Assembly: GCF_038007305.1 (NCBI RefSeq)
Contig: NZ_JBBOWV010000001.1
Span: forward strand, 879,501 to 943,500
Direction of reading: 5' to 3'
DNA: 64,000 nt
From: Solibacillus sp. FSL W7-1436
Lineage (GTDB): Bacteria > Bacillota > Bacilli > Bacillales_A > Planococcaceae
Under the pieces are notes generated by a model that searched no databases, had not been told where the DNA came from, and saw only the letters and a list, made by a program, of their open reading frames with translations. The position numbers were made by a program, and so were the translations under genes. This document shows, in pieces, positions 1 through 8,897 of this stretch. Within the stretch, counting starts at the first letter, position 1; every line of letters begins with the position of its first letter.

Positions 1-840
1 TTGGAAATCGGCGATGCGGCTGCCGAATGCTTTTCGATCTTTTACATAGTCTACTGTCAGTTTCAAACAGCATTCTGCTTCGATTTGTGTTTCGATAGCA
101 ACAATAAGGCGTTCCTGCTGCAGTTTTTCCATCAAATAATAGAAGCCCCGGTTTTCTTCCCCTAATAAGTTTTCTGCCGGTACACGTACATCTTCAAATA
201 TAAGCTCTCCTGTATCTGCACTGTGCATCCCGATTTTATCGAGTTTTTTTCCGCGCTTGAAACCAGGAGTACCCCTTTCGACAATAAGCAGACTCACCCC
301 TTTATATGCCGGACTTGCCTGCGGATCTGTTTTACAAACGACAACAACATAATCTGCATGAATGCCATTTGTAATAAACGTTTTTTCGCCGTTTAAAATA
401 TAATAATCTCCATCTTTTTTCGCTGTCGTCTGAATGCCTGCCAGATCAGAGCCTGCACCCGGTTCCGTCATAGCAATTGCCGAAATATATTCGCCTGTAA
501 CGCTCTTAGGTAGCCATTTTTCCTTTTGTGCAGTTGTCCCGTATGCTTCAATGTAAGGTGTCACAATATCGGAATGAAGTGAAATTCCGCTTGCCAACCC
601 TGCGCCAACACGCTCAAGTTCCTCCGTTAATATAGCAGAATAACCAAAATCCAGCGCAAGTCCCCCATATTCTTCACTCACCATTGGACATAAAAAGCCA
701 TTTTCCCCAAGCTTCAGCCAAAACTCACGTGGAATATCGCGGTCCTTTTCCCATTGTTCAAAATATGGATAGGCCTCTTTATCCAGCATTTTACGTAAAG
801 CTTTTCTGAACATTTCATGCTCTTCTGTATAAATGTCCAC
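1..840 (-). CDS. Acyl-CoA dehydrogenase, C-terminus cut by window edge
   Basis: Flavin-dependent alpha,beta-dehydrogenation of an acyl-CoA in fatty-acid or branched-chain oxidation. The reverse strand is open for 280 codons from a GTG at 840 to the window edge, so roughly the last quarter of the usual ~380 residues is missing. It shows the typical N-terminal helical start (DIYTEEHEMFRKALR), the AIAMTEPGAGSDLAG flavin/substrate signature in the middle, and the start of the C-terminal helical domain (DRKAFGSRIADFQ). The GTG follows a G-rich ribosome binding site (GGGGGCGGGG), which decides the start. Substrate length cannot be read from what is present. It is separated from murQ by a terminator and looks like an independent unit. 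Confidence 0.9.
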   Translation of the reverse strand, partial: MDIYTEEHEMFRKALRKMLDKEAYPYFEQWEKDRDIPREFWLKLGENGFLCPMVSEEYGGLALDFGYSAILTEELERVGAGLASGISLHSDIVTPYIEAYGTTAQKEKWLPKSVTGEYISAIAMTEPGAGSDLAGIQTTAKKDGDYYILNGEKTFITNGIHADYVVVVCKTDPQASPAYKGVSLLIVERGTPGFKRGKKLDKIGMHSADTGELIFEDVRVPAENLLGEENRGFYYLMEKLQQERLIVAIETQIEAECCLKLTVDYVKDRKAFGSRIADFQ

Positions 841-960
841 TTCCCCGCCCCCTTTTGTTTTTTTCTGAATATTAGTACATTTCAATTTTAACAGGCACAA
901 AATATGGAAACAATGGTTTTATAAGAAATATTATTGCACTATACAGAAATTCTGGTGAAA

Positions 961-998
961 AATAAAAAAAGAGTTGCCAGAATTATTCATGACAACTC
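961..998 (-). terminator. Terminator of the mur operon
   Basis: Arms GAGTTGCC and GACAACTC at 971-998 pair with one mismatch across an AT loop. On the minus strand the stem is followed by a run of T (961-970). It lies just past the murQ stop codon. Confidence 0.85.
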
Positions 999-1004
999 CC
1001 GATA

Positions 1005-1910
1005 TTAACTATTGTTCAAAAGTAAAATAGCTTTCCTTGTATGGCCATTTACTTGATCTAACGCAAGCTTTACTCGTTCATAATTTTCATTTGTTTTTAA
1101 CATGACAATTGCCGGCTTAACAGCAAACTTTGTTTTTTCCAGTACTGCTTCTGCTTCCTCATATTTGCAGTCCGTTGCAGCGATGACAATTCTTTTAGCC
1201 CGTTCTATTAATTTATTATTGCTGGCATGTACATCGACCATCAAGTTTTCGTACACTTTGCCTAATTGCACCATCGACGCTGTACTGATCATATTTAAAA
1301 TCATTTTATGTGATGTAGCTGCTTTTAATCGTGTTGATCCTGTCAATATTTCGGGTCCTACGACTACTTCAATCGCTTCTTCTGCAAAGCGGCTTACTTC
1401 AGAATTAATATTGCTCGTCAAACTTACCGTGTAGGCACCGACAGATTGCGCGTACTGTATAGCACCGCTTACAAATGGTGTCGTACCGCTTGCCGTAATA
1501 CCGATAACGGAATCGTACCGCGTTATGTTTTTTTCCTTTAATTTGTTTATTCCGTCTTCCAAACGATCTTCCGCATTTTCAACTGCCTGGAAAAATGCTT
1601 CTTTTCCGCCTGCCATGATCGTTTGTACCAGCTCCGGATCGGTCATAAAAGTAGGCGGACATTCAGATGCATCAAGCATTCCTAATCGACCACTAGTTCC
1701 CGCTCCGATGTAAAAGAGGCGGCCGCCGTTATTCATATTTTCAACCACTTTTTTAATTACTCTCTCAATGACAGGTAAAACTTGTTCAACACTTTTCACA
1801 ACCTGCATATCTTCTTTATTCATGATTTGAAGTATGTCCGAGATAGGCATTACATCCAAATTTATTGTCTCATTATTTCGTTTTTCAGTTGTTAATTGAT
1901 CGTAATTCAT
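1005..1910 (-). CDS. murQ: N-acetylmuramic acid 6-phosphate etherase
   Basis: Cleaves the lactyl ether of MurNAc-6-phosphate to give GlcNAc-6-phosphate and D-lactate in cytoplasmic cell-wall recycling. The 301-residue length is normal. The SIS-domain phosphosugar loop GAGTSGRLG is at about residues 69-77, followed by DASECPPTF, where Glu83 matches the catalytic acid known for MurQ. Its ATG overlaps the upstream kinase stop (ATGA), so the two are translationally coupled. It is the last gene of a seven-gene minus-strand run. The upstream kinase could supply its substrate from unphosphorylated MurNAc. Confidence 0.95.
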   Translation of the reverse strand: MNYDQLTTEKRNNETINLDVMPISDILQIMNKEDMQVVKSVEQVLPVIERVIKKVVENMNNGGRLFYIGAGTSGRLGMLDASECPPTFMTDPELVQTIMAGGKEAFFQAVENAEDRLEDGINKLKEKNITRYDSVIGITASGTTPFVSGAIQYAQSVGAYTVSLTSNINSEVSRFAEEAIEVVVGPEILTGSTRLKAATSHKMILNMISTASMVQLGKVYENLMVDVHASNNKLIERAKRIVIAATDCKYEEAEAVLEKTKFAVKPAIVMLKTNENYERVKLALDQVNGHTRKAILLLNNS

Positions 1911-2884
1911 GTTATCTCACCTTCCAATAGACGCCATGTTTGTTGAATCGTTTGTTTAACTAGATCACTTACTTCAATATCACTTTCATGCAACGCTAAT
2001 AAGTAAGCTCCAACTGTCCCGGAAATTGTTGGCTTTAAAGCAGTCAAATCAGGAAACCGCGCTGAAAGTCGTACGGTAAACTCTTCATAAAATATATTGT
2101 TCGAAAATAATCCGCCGTGCAATACGACCGGTTTCGTCCGATCAATTCGTGAATAGGCATTTTCAATAAGTTCAATCAAAGCTTCTTGCGCGGCACTAAC
2201 GATGGCTTTTGCCAATTGATTTTCTTCAATGGCATCCAGCACGATTCTGCTTACGGAAGAAATAGCTGTTACAGGATTCGGGCTGCCATAAATTTTTGTA
2301 ATGAGCTGGTCAGGTGACAGTACATTAAAGTGGGTCAATATCTTTTCCTGAAAAGGTTTAAGAGATGCTTTACCATCATGCGCTTCCAGTACGGAACGAA
2401 TGGCAAGCTTCCCTAAATGATAGCCGCTTCCCTCGTCACCCAGTAAATAGCCCCAGCCGCCAACACGAAATGTATTTCGCTGCTCATAACCGAATATAAT
2501 CGCCCCGGTTCCGGCAACAAGTAAAGTACCTTCTCTGCCCCAGGTTCCCGCTGCCAATGCGGCATGAATATCACTCTGGATCTTAAGTTTTTCCAGTACA
2601 GGTGACTGCTTAAACGCATCATATATTTTCTGTTGTTCTGCTTGTCGATCTGCCCCTGCCATCGCAGCAAATACCAACTTCACATCTGTTAATACTGATC
2701 CTGTCTTTTTTAACAACTGATTGATTAATTCATTTAGAAGTGTGTACAACTGCTCTGTTGAAATCGCTGTTAAATTGCCTGAACTGCCCTTTGCAACTGC
2801 CAGTAAATGTCCACTTTCATCACCAATTACAGCGGTTGTTTTCGTACCGCCGCCATCTATACCAATCCATAGTTTTCCTGACAT
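1907..2884 (-). CDS. murK: BadF/BadG-type amino-sugar kinase, probably MurNAc/GlcNAc kinase
   Basis: Predicted ATP-dependent 6-phosphorylation of MurNAc and/or GlcNAc in the cytoplasm. The protein is 325 residues with an ASKHA fold: the phosphate-1 loop DGGGTKT is at residues 10-16, a GTGAIIFGY phosphate-2-like loop lies mid-protein, and VGGWGYLLGDEGSGYHLG is the family's conserved sugar-kinase segment. The RBS is AAGGTGAG, 4 bases before the ATG. In Clostridium a kinase of this family (MurK) phosphorylates both sugars; coupling to murQ here supports MurNAc. A plain GlcNAc kinase is the alternative, and the name rests on context. Confidence 0.8.
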   Translation of the reverse strand: MSGKLWIGIDGGGTKTTAVIGDESGHLLAVAKGSSGNLTAISTEQLYTLLNELINQLLKKTGSVLTDVKLVFAAMAGADRQAEQQKIYDAFKQSPVLEKLKIQSDIHAALAAGTWGREGTLLVAGTGAIIFGYEQRNTFRVGGWGYLLGDEGSGYHLGKLAIRSVLEAHDGKASLKPFQEKILTHFNVLSPDQLITKIYGSPNPVTAISSVSRIVLDAIEENQLAKAIVSAAQEALIELIENAYSRIDRTKPVVLHGGLFSNNIFYEEFTVRLSARFPDLTALKPTISGTVGAYLLALHESDIEVSDLVKQTIQQTWRLLEGEIT

Positions 2885-2897
2885 ATGCTCACCTTAT

Positions 2898-3929
2898 CTA
2901 TTCATTTTCAAGTGCAATTAAGTTATGCACGATTCGTCGAAATCGTTGAATTTCACAGCTGCGTCCAAAATGAACGCGATTTGTTAACAAAATAATTGCT
3001 AATTGCCTCTCATCCGATATCCATATTGAAGTACCCGTGAAACCGGTATGCCCAAAGCCTTCTTTTAAATATTGGCCGGAAAATGAAGGTGAAGAATACA
3101 ATTGCCATCCTAATCCACGCTGTTCTTCATGCTCTTCAGTAAAACTTTGCTTAGCCAATTGTTTAGTTTGCTCGTGAAAAATAGAATCGTTATTTTTCAT
3201 AAAGGATTGAGCAAACTTTGCCAAGTCTTCTGCGGTCGAAAACAACCCGGCGTGACCGCTTACTCCGCCAAAATGCAGTGCATTTTCATCATGCACTTCC
3301 CCCCATTGATGTTTGTTCAAATAGGTTCGGTACTCAGTTGCAGCAATTTTCTCCTGTAACTGGGCAGACGGATTAAATCCAGTATTGTGCATACGAAGCG
3401 GCTGAAAAATATTTTTATCGGCATAATCCGCTAATGAAATCCCGGTCACCTTTTCTATTAATTCCCCTAATAAAATATAGTTTACATCACTGTAGATCAC
3501 CTGTTGCTCTACATTTTTACGTCCTGTTTCCTGCGCTATCCGTCCAATGACATCAGCGTATGCGACCTCTTCTTTATAAAACTTGATTTCAGCCTGAAAA
3601 CCGCTCGTATGTGTTAATAAATGACGTATCTTAACGTCTTCATGTATCTGTTTAAGTTCCGGAAAGTAGGAGCTAATGGAATCATCCAAATCAATAAAAC
3701 CACGCTCAAGCAATAATAAAATCGAGCTTGCCGTTGCTGTCACTTTCGTTAATGAAGCACAATCAAAAATCGTCTGTTCCGTCATTGGAATTTGCGCTTC
3801 CGTATGTGCCATGCCAAATGCTTTACAGTAAAGGACATCTTTTGCATTTGCCACAGCCAATACCGCACCAGGCAGTTCTTTGTTATGGATCGCTGTTTCA
3901 ATAAATTCTTCGACTCGTGAAAAAGACAT
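2898..3929 (-). CDS. Beta-lactamase-fold serine hydrolase, AmiE-like
   Basis: A 343-residue class-C beta-lactamase/esterase-fold hydrolase. The nucleophile motif SLTK is at residues 59-62, YSDVN at 146-150, and a GFGHTGFTG segment serves as the third motif. The start chosen is the ATG at 3929 because AGGAGG lies 6 bases upstream; an in-frame ATG at 3953 has no such site. In B. subtilis the comparable mur operon contains the secreted amidase AmiE (YbbE). This protein starts directly with the mature fold and has no signal peptide, so it may act in the cytoplasm, for instance removing peptides from imported muropeptides. Substrate is inferred from context only. Confidence 0.75.
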   Translation of the reverse strand: MSFSRVEEFIETAIHNKELPGAVLAVANAKDVLYCKAFGMAHTEAQIPMTEQTIFDCASLTKVTATASSILLLLERGFIDLDDSISSYFPELKQIHEDVKIRHLLTHTSGFQAEIKFYKEEVAYADVIGRIAQETGRKNVEQQVIYSDVNYILLGELIEKVTGISLADYADKNIFQPLRMHNTGFNPSAQLQEKIAATEYRTYLNKHQWGEVHDENALHFGGVSGHAGLFSTAEDLAKFAQSFMKNNDSIFHEQTKQLAKQSFTEEHEEQRGLGWQLYSSPSFSGQYLKEGFGHTGFTGTSIWISDERQLAIILLTNRVHFGRSCEIQRFRRIVHNLIALENE

Positions 3930-3939
3930 GATTCCCCTC

Positions 3940-4764
3940 CTATTTGATTGCACCTTCTGTCATACCTTTTACGATATGGCGTTGGAAAATCGAATAGAAA
4001 ATAATTACCGGAATAACTGCAATACATAATCCCGCAAATAGTACACCCCATGCACTATCGTATTGCGCGTCTATTTTCAGTAAATTCATCGCAACACCTA
4101 ACGTATTTTTACTTTCTGTTTGCAGTAAAATTAGCGCCATGAAAAATTCATTCCAATAGGAAATGGCATTCAAGATTGTAACTGTCATAATCCCTGACTT
4201 GATGAGTGGTGTCACAATTTTAAACAGAATTCCATATGGACTCATACCATCAACGACCGCTGCTTCCTCCAGCTCTTTAGGAATATTCCCTATGAAACCT
4301 ACTAGAATGAAGATTGTAAACGGTACATGTGAAATGGCATAAACAAGAGATAATGCCCACAAGTTATCCAGTAAATTAAACTTCATTAATAAGAAAAATA
4401 GAGGAATCCAACCTAAAACGGATGGAATCATCATTGACGCCAGATAAACATTCACTAGCACCTCACCAAATTTCGAACGGACACGCTCCAGTGCATACGC
4501 TGTTGGAATTGATAACAGGAGTGTTAAAAACGAGCCAAGTACCGTTACAAAGAAACTGTTTAAAAATGCGCGCCCGATATTGTAGTCATTCCATGCACGT
4601 TCAAAATTTGTAAAACTGAAATCAGTCGGCAAGGACCAAGGTGATGTGAAGATTTCTGCATTCGATTTAAACGCACCCATAAACATCCATATCAATGGGA
4701 AAATTACGATAAACGCCCATAGGATTAACGGGATACGTACTAAAATTTGTGAAACGACTTTCAT
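3940..4764 (-). CDS. Sugar ABC transporter permease, MalG type
   Basis: Second inner-membrane subunit of a CUT1-family carbohydrate importer. It has 274 residues and six predicted membrane segments, with the cytoplasmic EAA loop (EAAVVDGMSPYG) that contacts the ATPase. It is preceded by GGGGGG as RBS and sits 15 bases downstream of the partner permease. No ATPase gene is in the operon, so a shared MsmX-type ATPase elsewhere is expected, as in Bacillus. The ribosome binding site of the downstream hydrolase lies directly after this gene's stop. Confidence 0.9.
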   Translation of the reverse strand: MKVVSQILVRIPLILWAFIVIFPLIWMFMGAFKSNAEIFTSPWSLPTDFSFTNFERAWNDYNIGRAFLNSFFVTVLGSFLTLLLSIPTAYALERVRSKFGEVLVNVYLASMMIPSVLGWIPLFFLLMKFNLLDNLWALSLVYAISHVPFTIFILVGFIGNIPKELEEAAVVDGMSPYGILFKIVTPLIKSGIMTVTILNAISYWNEFFMALILLQTESKNTLGVAMNLLKIDAQYDSAWGVLFAGLCIAVIPVIIFYSIFQRHIVKGMTEGAIK

Positions 4765-4779
4765 CTAAATTCCCCCCCG

Positions 4780-5673
4780 TTAATACTCGACTTTTTCTTT
4801 TTTCAATATAAATTGTGAAATGAGAACAGTAATGAGCGATACGACCAAAATCAGAACTCCAATCGCTGCACCATAGCCAAATTGGAAGTCTTCAAATGCG
4901 CGCTGGTATAAATACGAGCCCATTACTTCTGAAGCACTTCCCGGTCCACCACCTGTCATTACTTGCACAAGTACAAACGAACCGTTAAGAGACGTAATAA
5001 TGATATAAAGGATGGATGTTTTAATTTGCGGCCAAACGAGCGGAACCGTAATATGCCAAAACTGCTGCCATTCGGATGCACCATCAATATCTGCAGCTTC
5101 ATATAAGCTTTTCGGTACATTGGAAATACCGCCCATAATGAGAAGCATAAACAACCCAATCCCTGCCCAAATTGCGGGAATCGCTATACTAGGGAGTACC
5201 CATGTTTTATCACCTAACCAAGGGCGGGCCCACTCTGTCAATCCGACCTGATTTAATAAGCTGTTTACAATCCCCATGTTCGGATCATAAATAAACTGCC
5301 ATAAAATCCCGATAACTACTACGGACATAATATTCGGGAAGAAAAATACAATCCGGTAAAAGGGCGCTTCTTTAATCTTAAGCTGGGTTAATGCCACCGC
5401 AAAAAATAGAGCAAGTGTCATGATCCCAATGATTTTTACAAATACGAAGAAAAAGTCATTTATGATCGCCTTTTTAATAATGGAATCGTTCCATAGACGA
5501 ATATAATTATCCAAGCCGATAAATGTTTTATTTGCACTTGTTCCGGACCAATCAAAAAATGAGTAATACAAACCGCCTAACATAGGATAAACAGTAAAAA
5601 TTAAAAAGAGCAGAAAAGTCGGCAGTAAACAAAATGCTAAAAACAAATATTTGCTTTTGGAAGAAAAGGTCAT
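4780..5673 (-). CDS. Sugar ABC transporter permease, MalF/UgpA type
   Basis: First permease of the same importer, 297 residues. It has an N-terminal membrane helix, a core of six helices, and the EAA loop EAADIDGASEWQQFW. AAAGGAG precedes the ATG. It follows the binding-protein gene after a 71-base gap that contains an 11-bp hairpin, which may set a lower level for the permeases than for the lipoprotein. The substrate is probably a cell-wall amino sugar or muropeptide given the flanking murQ/murK genes. Confidence 0.9.
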   Translation of the reverse strand: MTFSSKSKYLFLAFCLLPTFLLFLIFTVYPMLGGLYYSFFDWSGTSANKTFIGLDNYIRLWNDSIIKKAIINDFFFVFVKIIGIMTLALFFAVALTQLKIKEAPFYRIVFFFPNIMSVVVIGILWQFIYDPNMGIVNSLLNQVGLTEWARPWLGDKTWVLPSIAIPAIWAGIGLFMLLIMGGISNVPKSLYEAADIDGASEWQQFWHITVPLVWPQIKTSILYIIITSLNGSFVLVQVMTGGGPGSASEVMGSYLYQRAFEDFQFGYGAAIGVLILVVSLITVLISQFILKKEKVEY

Positions 5674-5705
5674 TGTCGTTACTCCTTTCTCTATTGATTA
5701 AATAA

Positions 5706-5730
5706 GGTTGCTAAAAAGCTTTTAGCAACC
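5706..5730 (-). promoter_or_regulatory. Intercistronic hairpin between binding protein and permease genes
   Basis: A perfect 11-bp inverted repeat with a 3-base loop (GGTTGCTAAAA / TTTTAGCAACC). On the minus strand it is followed by a short T-rich stretch (TTATTT), so it is a partial terminator or an mRNA 3'-end stabiliser. This is a usual device for making more binding protein than permease. Confidence 0.7.
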
Positions 5731-5744
5731 TCAATTCCCTCACC

Positions 5745-7148
5745 TTATTTTCTTAGTTCCTCTGCTTTTTTCACCATCTTATCGACGAACTCTTCAGCAG
5801 TGATTTCACCAAGTAGGATATCAATGATTAATAATTTGATTTCGTTTGTAATTTCCACTGAAATTTTTTGCACTTCAGCATCTGGTGTATAACGTTTATA
5901 CGTATGAACAGCACCTGGATTATTAATCATTTCATTAATATTTTTCAGGAAATCCTGAACATTTGTATTCGCTGACAAGTCAACGTCTTTCATGTTCATA
6001 ATCGCACCAGTTGATTCAGCAAATGCCTGCGCATATTCTTCCGTAAAGATGAATTCTAAAAATGCTTTTGCAGCTTCCGGATTTTTTGCTTTTTCTGCAA
6101 TTGCAATTGTACGAATGTCCGGCACAAGCGCTAATGGCTGACCAGGATCATTCATCGGTGTTGGTGTGAATCCAAATTCAAAACTGTCCGGCGTATCATT
6201 TTTCATTTCATTCGGTAACCAGAATCCTACTGGAATATAAGCATTTTTATGCATTAAGAAGTTCATTTGAGATTGCGTATGATTGTAAGCCGCAAAACCG
6301 CTGTCGATTACGCCTGCTTTCGCAATTTTTTCTACCTTCTTCAATACTTCAAGCGTTTCAGGCTTTTTCCAAGCTTCTACTACACCATCGTTTAAGTCAT
6401 TTAATAACTCTTCGCCACCAGCTGCTGCAAAGGCCGGATTCAATACGCCGCGGTGGAAGTATTGTGTATGTTGACCTGTCGTTACAAATGGAGCAATTTT
6501 TGTATCGGCTTTAATTTTTTCCATAGAGCTGATCCAGCTGTCAAAGTCTGTTGGTACTTCCCATCCGTTTTCTTCAAACCACTTCGTGTCATACCAAGTT
6601 CCCCAAGTATCGAATACTAATGGTAAACTATAGATTTTCCCGCCATCCACTTCTTCTGCAGGAGAGATAAAGCTGTCTAATAGTGCTGTACCATTTTCAA
6701 GTTTAATCCCTTTTGCAAATTCACTAATATCCATTAACTGACCTTCAGCGATCATTTGTGTTTCACTAGCTCCTGCACCATCGATATATACGACATCCGG
6801 TGGTGTTTCCGAAATCCAGCGTGTATTCATCTCAGTATTAATATTCGGACCAGCATGTTCCACAATTTCTAAATCCGGGTGCTGTTTTTGGAAGTCCCCT
6901 ATAACTTGCTTCCACCATCCATCACCATATCCTCCGACAAAATATTGAATTTCCAGTGTGCCTGACAAACCATCTCCTGTACTTTCTGCAGAAGTATTAT
7001 CCGAAGATGTCGTTGATTGTTCCGTATTGCTGTTTCCTTCAGTGTCGCTGCTTGATTCCTCGTCATTTGAACACGCAACGAGCAATAACATTAAACTCAT
7101 TAATGCTACTAAAAACCAGGTCTGCTTTCTCTTTTTGATAACAAACAT
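5745..7148 (-). CDS. Sugar ABC transporter substrate-binding lipoprotein
   Basis: Extracellular solute-binding protein family 1, 467 residues, anchored to the outer membrane face. A lipoprotein signal peptide with lipobox LVAC puts the lipidated Cys at residue 26, followed by a Ser/Thr/Glu/Asp-rich linker to about residue 60, then a two-lobed binding domain. The RBS is AAGGGGTG, 6 bases before the ATG. It lies between the regulator and the two permeases in the mur operon. A likely ligand is MurNAc, GlcNAc or a MurNAc-containing disaccharide, inferred from the operon. Confidence 0.9.
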   Translation of the reverse strand: MFVIKKRKQTWFLVALMSLMLLLVACSNDEESSSDTEGNSNTEQSTTSSDNTSAESTGDGLSGTLEIQYFVGGYGDGWWKQVIGDFQKQHPDLEIVEHAGPNINTEMNTRWISETPPDVVYIDGAGASETQMIAEGQLMDISEFAKGIKLENGTALLDSFISPAEEVDGGKIYSLPLVFDTWGTWYDTKWFEENGWEVPTDFDSWISSMEKIKADTKIAPFVTTGQHTQYFHRGVLNPAFAAAGGEELLNDLNDGVVEAWKKPETLEVLKKVEKIAKAGVIDSGFAAYNHTQSQMNFLMHKNAYIPVGFWLPNEMKNDTPDSFEFGFTPTPMNDPGQPLALVPDIRTIAIAEKAKNPEAAKAFLEFIFTEEYAQAFAESTGAIMNMKDVDLSANTNVQDFLKNINEMINNPGAVHTYKRYTPDAEVQKISVEITNEIKLLIIDILLGEITAEEFVDKMVKKAEELRK

Positions 7149-7178
7149 ACATTACACCCCTTCTTTTTCATTATGTTA

Positions 7179-7194
7179 ACTATATGAATATAGT
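7179..7194. promoter_or_regulatory. Palindrome between rpiR and binding-protein gene, possible operator
   Basis: ACTATAT and ATATAGT are separated by 2 bases, directly upstream of the binding-protein RBS. It could be the operator of the adjacent RpiR-type regulator or an internal promoter element. No second clear copy was found upstream of the regulator. Confidence 0.35.
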
Positions 7195-7205
7195 CAGCAC
7201 CAATA

Positions 7206-8051
7206 TTAGCGGGAGAAACCCTTAATTACCTCGAGTGTGCGATTCAGCGCAATAATCGAATTATCATAGTTTAATGTGGCAATTCCTGTATATAAAATAT
7301 CAATTAATGTCAGTTGGGCGATGCGTGATGCGGTTGCAGAGCTCCGAATATCCGCTTCATTTGAAACGACGTATAGAGCATGGTCTGCAAAGCTTTGTAT
7401 TGTGTTTCGCTTATTTTGTGTCATTGTAATAATCGTTGCCTGATTCTCTTTTGCAACTGTAAGCGCATTAATAATTTCCTTCGTTTCACCTGAATAGGAG
7501 ATAGCAAATACAACATCCTCGTTCGTAGCATGTGTTGCGGCAATAAGCTGCCCATGACTATCGAAAATCGTCTCGCAGTTTTTATTGATCCGCTTCAACT
7601 TATGTTCGAAATCCTGTGCCACGATTGCTGAAGCTCCGATGCCAATCAAGATGATCTTTCTCGCATCATTAATTTTGTGGATAATCTTTTTCAATTCTCT
7701 TTCGCCATTAATCATAAGTGTTCTTTGGATCGCATCGATATTATGCATTTGAATCGTCTGTATCATTTGGAGTATCGTTGAATCTTTTTCTAATTCAAAG
7801 TTGTGGTTATGTGGAATTTCCAGAGTAGGTGCTGAAGCAATACTTAGTTTTAAATCTTTGAAACCGGAAAAGTTTAATGCCCTGCACATCCTCACAATTG
7901 TTGCTTCGCTTGTTTTAGCTTTTTCAGCCAGTACAGCAATCGGCATGCGAATGACATCATCTAAATGACTTAATATATATAAAGCCACATTTCTTTCGGC
8001 AGGTTTAAGCAATTCCATTCCCGAACGTATTCTTTCAATACTATTTTCCAA
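7206..8051 (-). CDS. RpiR-family transcriptional regulator, MurR-like
   Basis: Predicted sensor-repressor of the downstream cell-wall sugar operon. The 281 residues comprise an N-terminal RpiR helix-turn-helix (recognition region around KTSEATIVRMCRALNF) and a C-terminal SIS domain that would bind a phosphosugar, MurNAc-6-phosphate in the known MurR proteins. The start is a TTG at 8051 with a weak AGGT site upstream. It is the first gene of the unit, 57 bases ahead of the binding-protein gene, and transcribed in the same direction. Confidence 0.85.
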   Translation of the reverse strand: MENSIERIRSGMELLKPAERNVALYILSHLDDVIRMPIAVLAEKAKTSEATIVRMCRALNFSGFKDLKLSIASAPTLEIPHNHNFELEKDSTILQMIQTIQMHNIDAIQRTLMINGERELKKIIHKINDARKIILIGIGASAIVAQDFEHKLKRINKNCETIFDSHGQLIAATHATNEDVVFAISYSGETKEIINALTVAKENQATIITMTQNKRNTIQSFADHALYVVSNEADIRSSATASRIAQLTLIDILYTGIATLNYDNSIIALNRTLEVIKGFSR

Positions 8052-8198
8052 GTTTATTACCTACTCTCAAGCAAAATGTTGTAAAACTTCCTTTTTAATG
8101 TAATATATATGAAATTTAACTACATGATAAAACCTAATTTGCTAGTCGTCAAGATTTTATTTGAATTTTCTGAAAATAAAAGGAAGAAAATGTTTTAT

Positions 8199-8227
8199 TT
8201 TATCGATAAATTGACTATTGCTATAAT
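8199..8227 (+). promoter_or_regulatory. Palindrome next to a probable -10 of the phosphoesterase gene
   Basis: A perfect 12-bp palindrome TTTATCGATAAA (8199-8210) lies 11 bases upstream of TATAAT (8222-8227). No convincing -35 was found, so the promoter may need an activator or be weak. Confidence 0.35.
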
Positions 8228-8262
8228 ATTGTAGAAATTCAATTATACGGTGGTGAATCTTG

Positions 8263-8838
8263 ATGAAGTACGCAATTTTAAGCGACTTACATTCGCATTA
8301 TAAAAATACGAAAAAGGTGTTAAGCCATATTCAGCAAGTAGCACCCAATGCAGAGATTATTGGCTTAGGAGATTTGTTTGAGTGTAAAATCGGCAAGAAA
8401 AAGGCAAAGATGATTCGTCATGCAAAGCTAAAGGATGCAGCGATAGTCGATGAAAGGTTTATGAGCCTTTTAACATTCCCGTCAATTATCGGGAATCAGG
8501 AGGAACGTATTGCCCTTGTAACTGGCGATGAGCGCTTTCTAAAGTATGATAATGCGCTTGTAATTGAACATGCCACTTTAATTCATGGGCACCAAATCGA
8601 GTGGGATAAAGCTTTCAATCCTACTTTCCCAAATATCGAAACGCCATTGCTTTTTTTTGGGCATAGTCATGAAGCTGCGATCTATAAAGACGGGCTGCGA
8701 CATTCTGTTCCATACGATATCCCGCTGGCTGTCGGAAAAAAACAATACCAGATTAATGTCGGTCCTGTCGTAGATAATAAAGAATGGTGTTTATACGACA
8801 GCGAAGAAATGACGGTTACATTTATGCAAGCTCAATAG
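8263..8838 (+). CDS. Calcineurin-like metallophosphoesterase
   Basis: A 191-residue two-metal phosphoesterase. Its motifs are in family order: SDLHSH (D8, H10), GLGDLFE, GNQEE, HGH and GHSHE. The ATG at 8263 is preferred to the TTG at 8260 because GGTGGTGA lies 6 bases before it. It is a cytoplasmic protein of the YfcE-like type; substrate unknown. Its 3' end runs into the left arm of a terminator now split by an insertion sequence. Confidence 0.85.
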   Translation: MKYAILSDLHSHYKNTKKVLSHIQQVAPNAEIIGLGDLFECKIGKKKAKMIRHAKLKDAAIVDERFMSLLTFPSIIGNQEERIALVTGDERFLKYDNALVIEHATLIHGHQIEWDKAFNPTFPNIETPLLFFGHSHEAAIYKDGLRHSVPYDIPLAVGKKQYQINVGPVVDNKEWCLYDSEEMTVTFMQAQ

Positions 8839-8897
8839 AAAAAGGCTGCCCTGAGGAAAATAAAGTGTACCCTTTGTAAAGGACATTTTGAAAAAGG

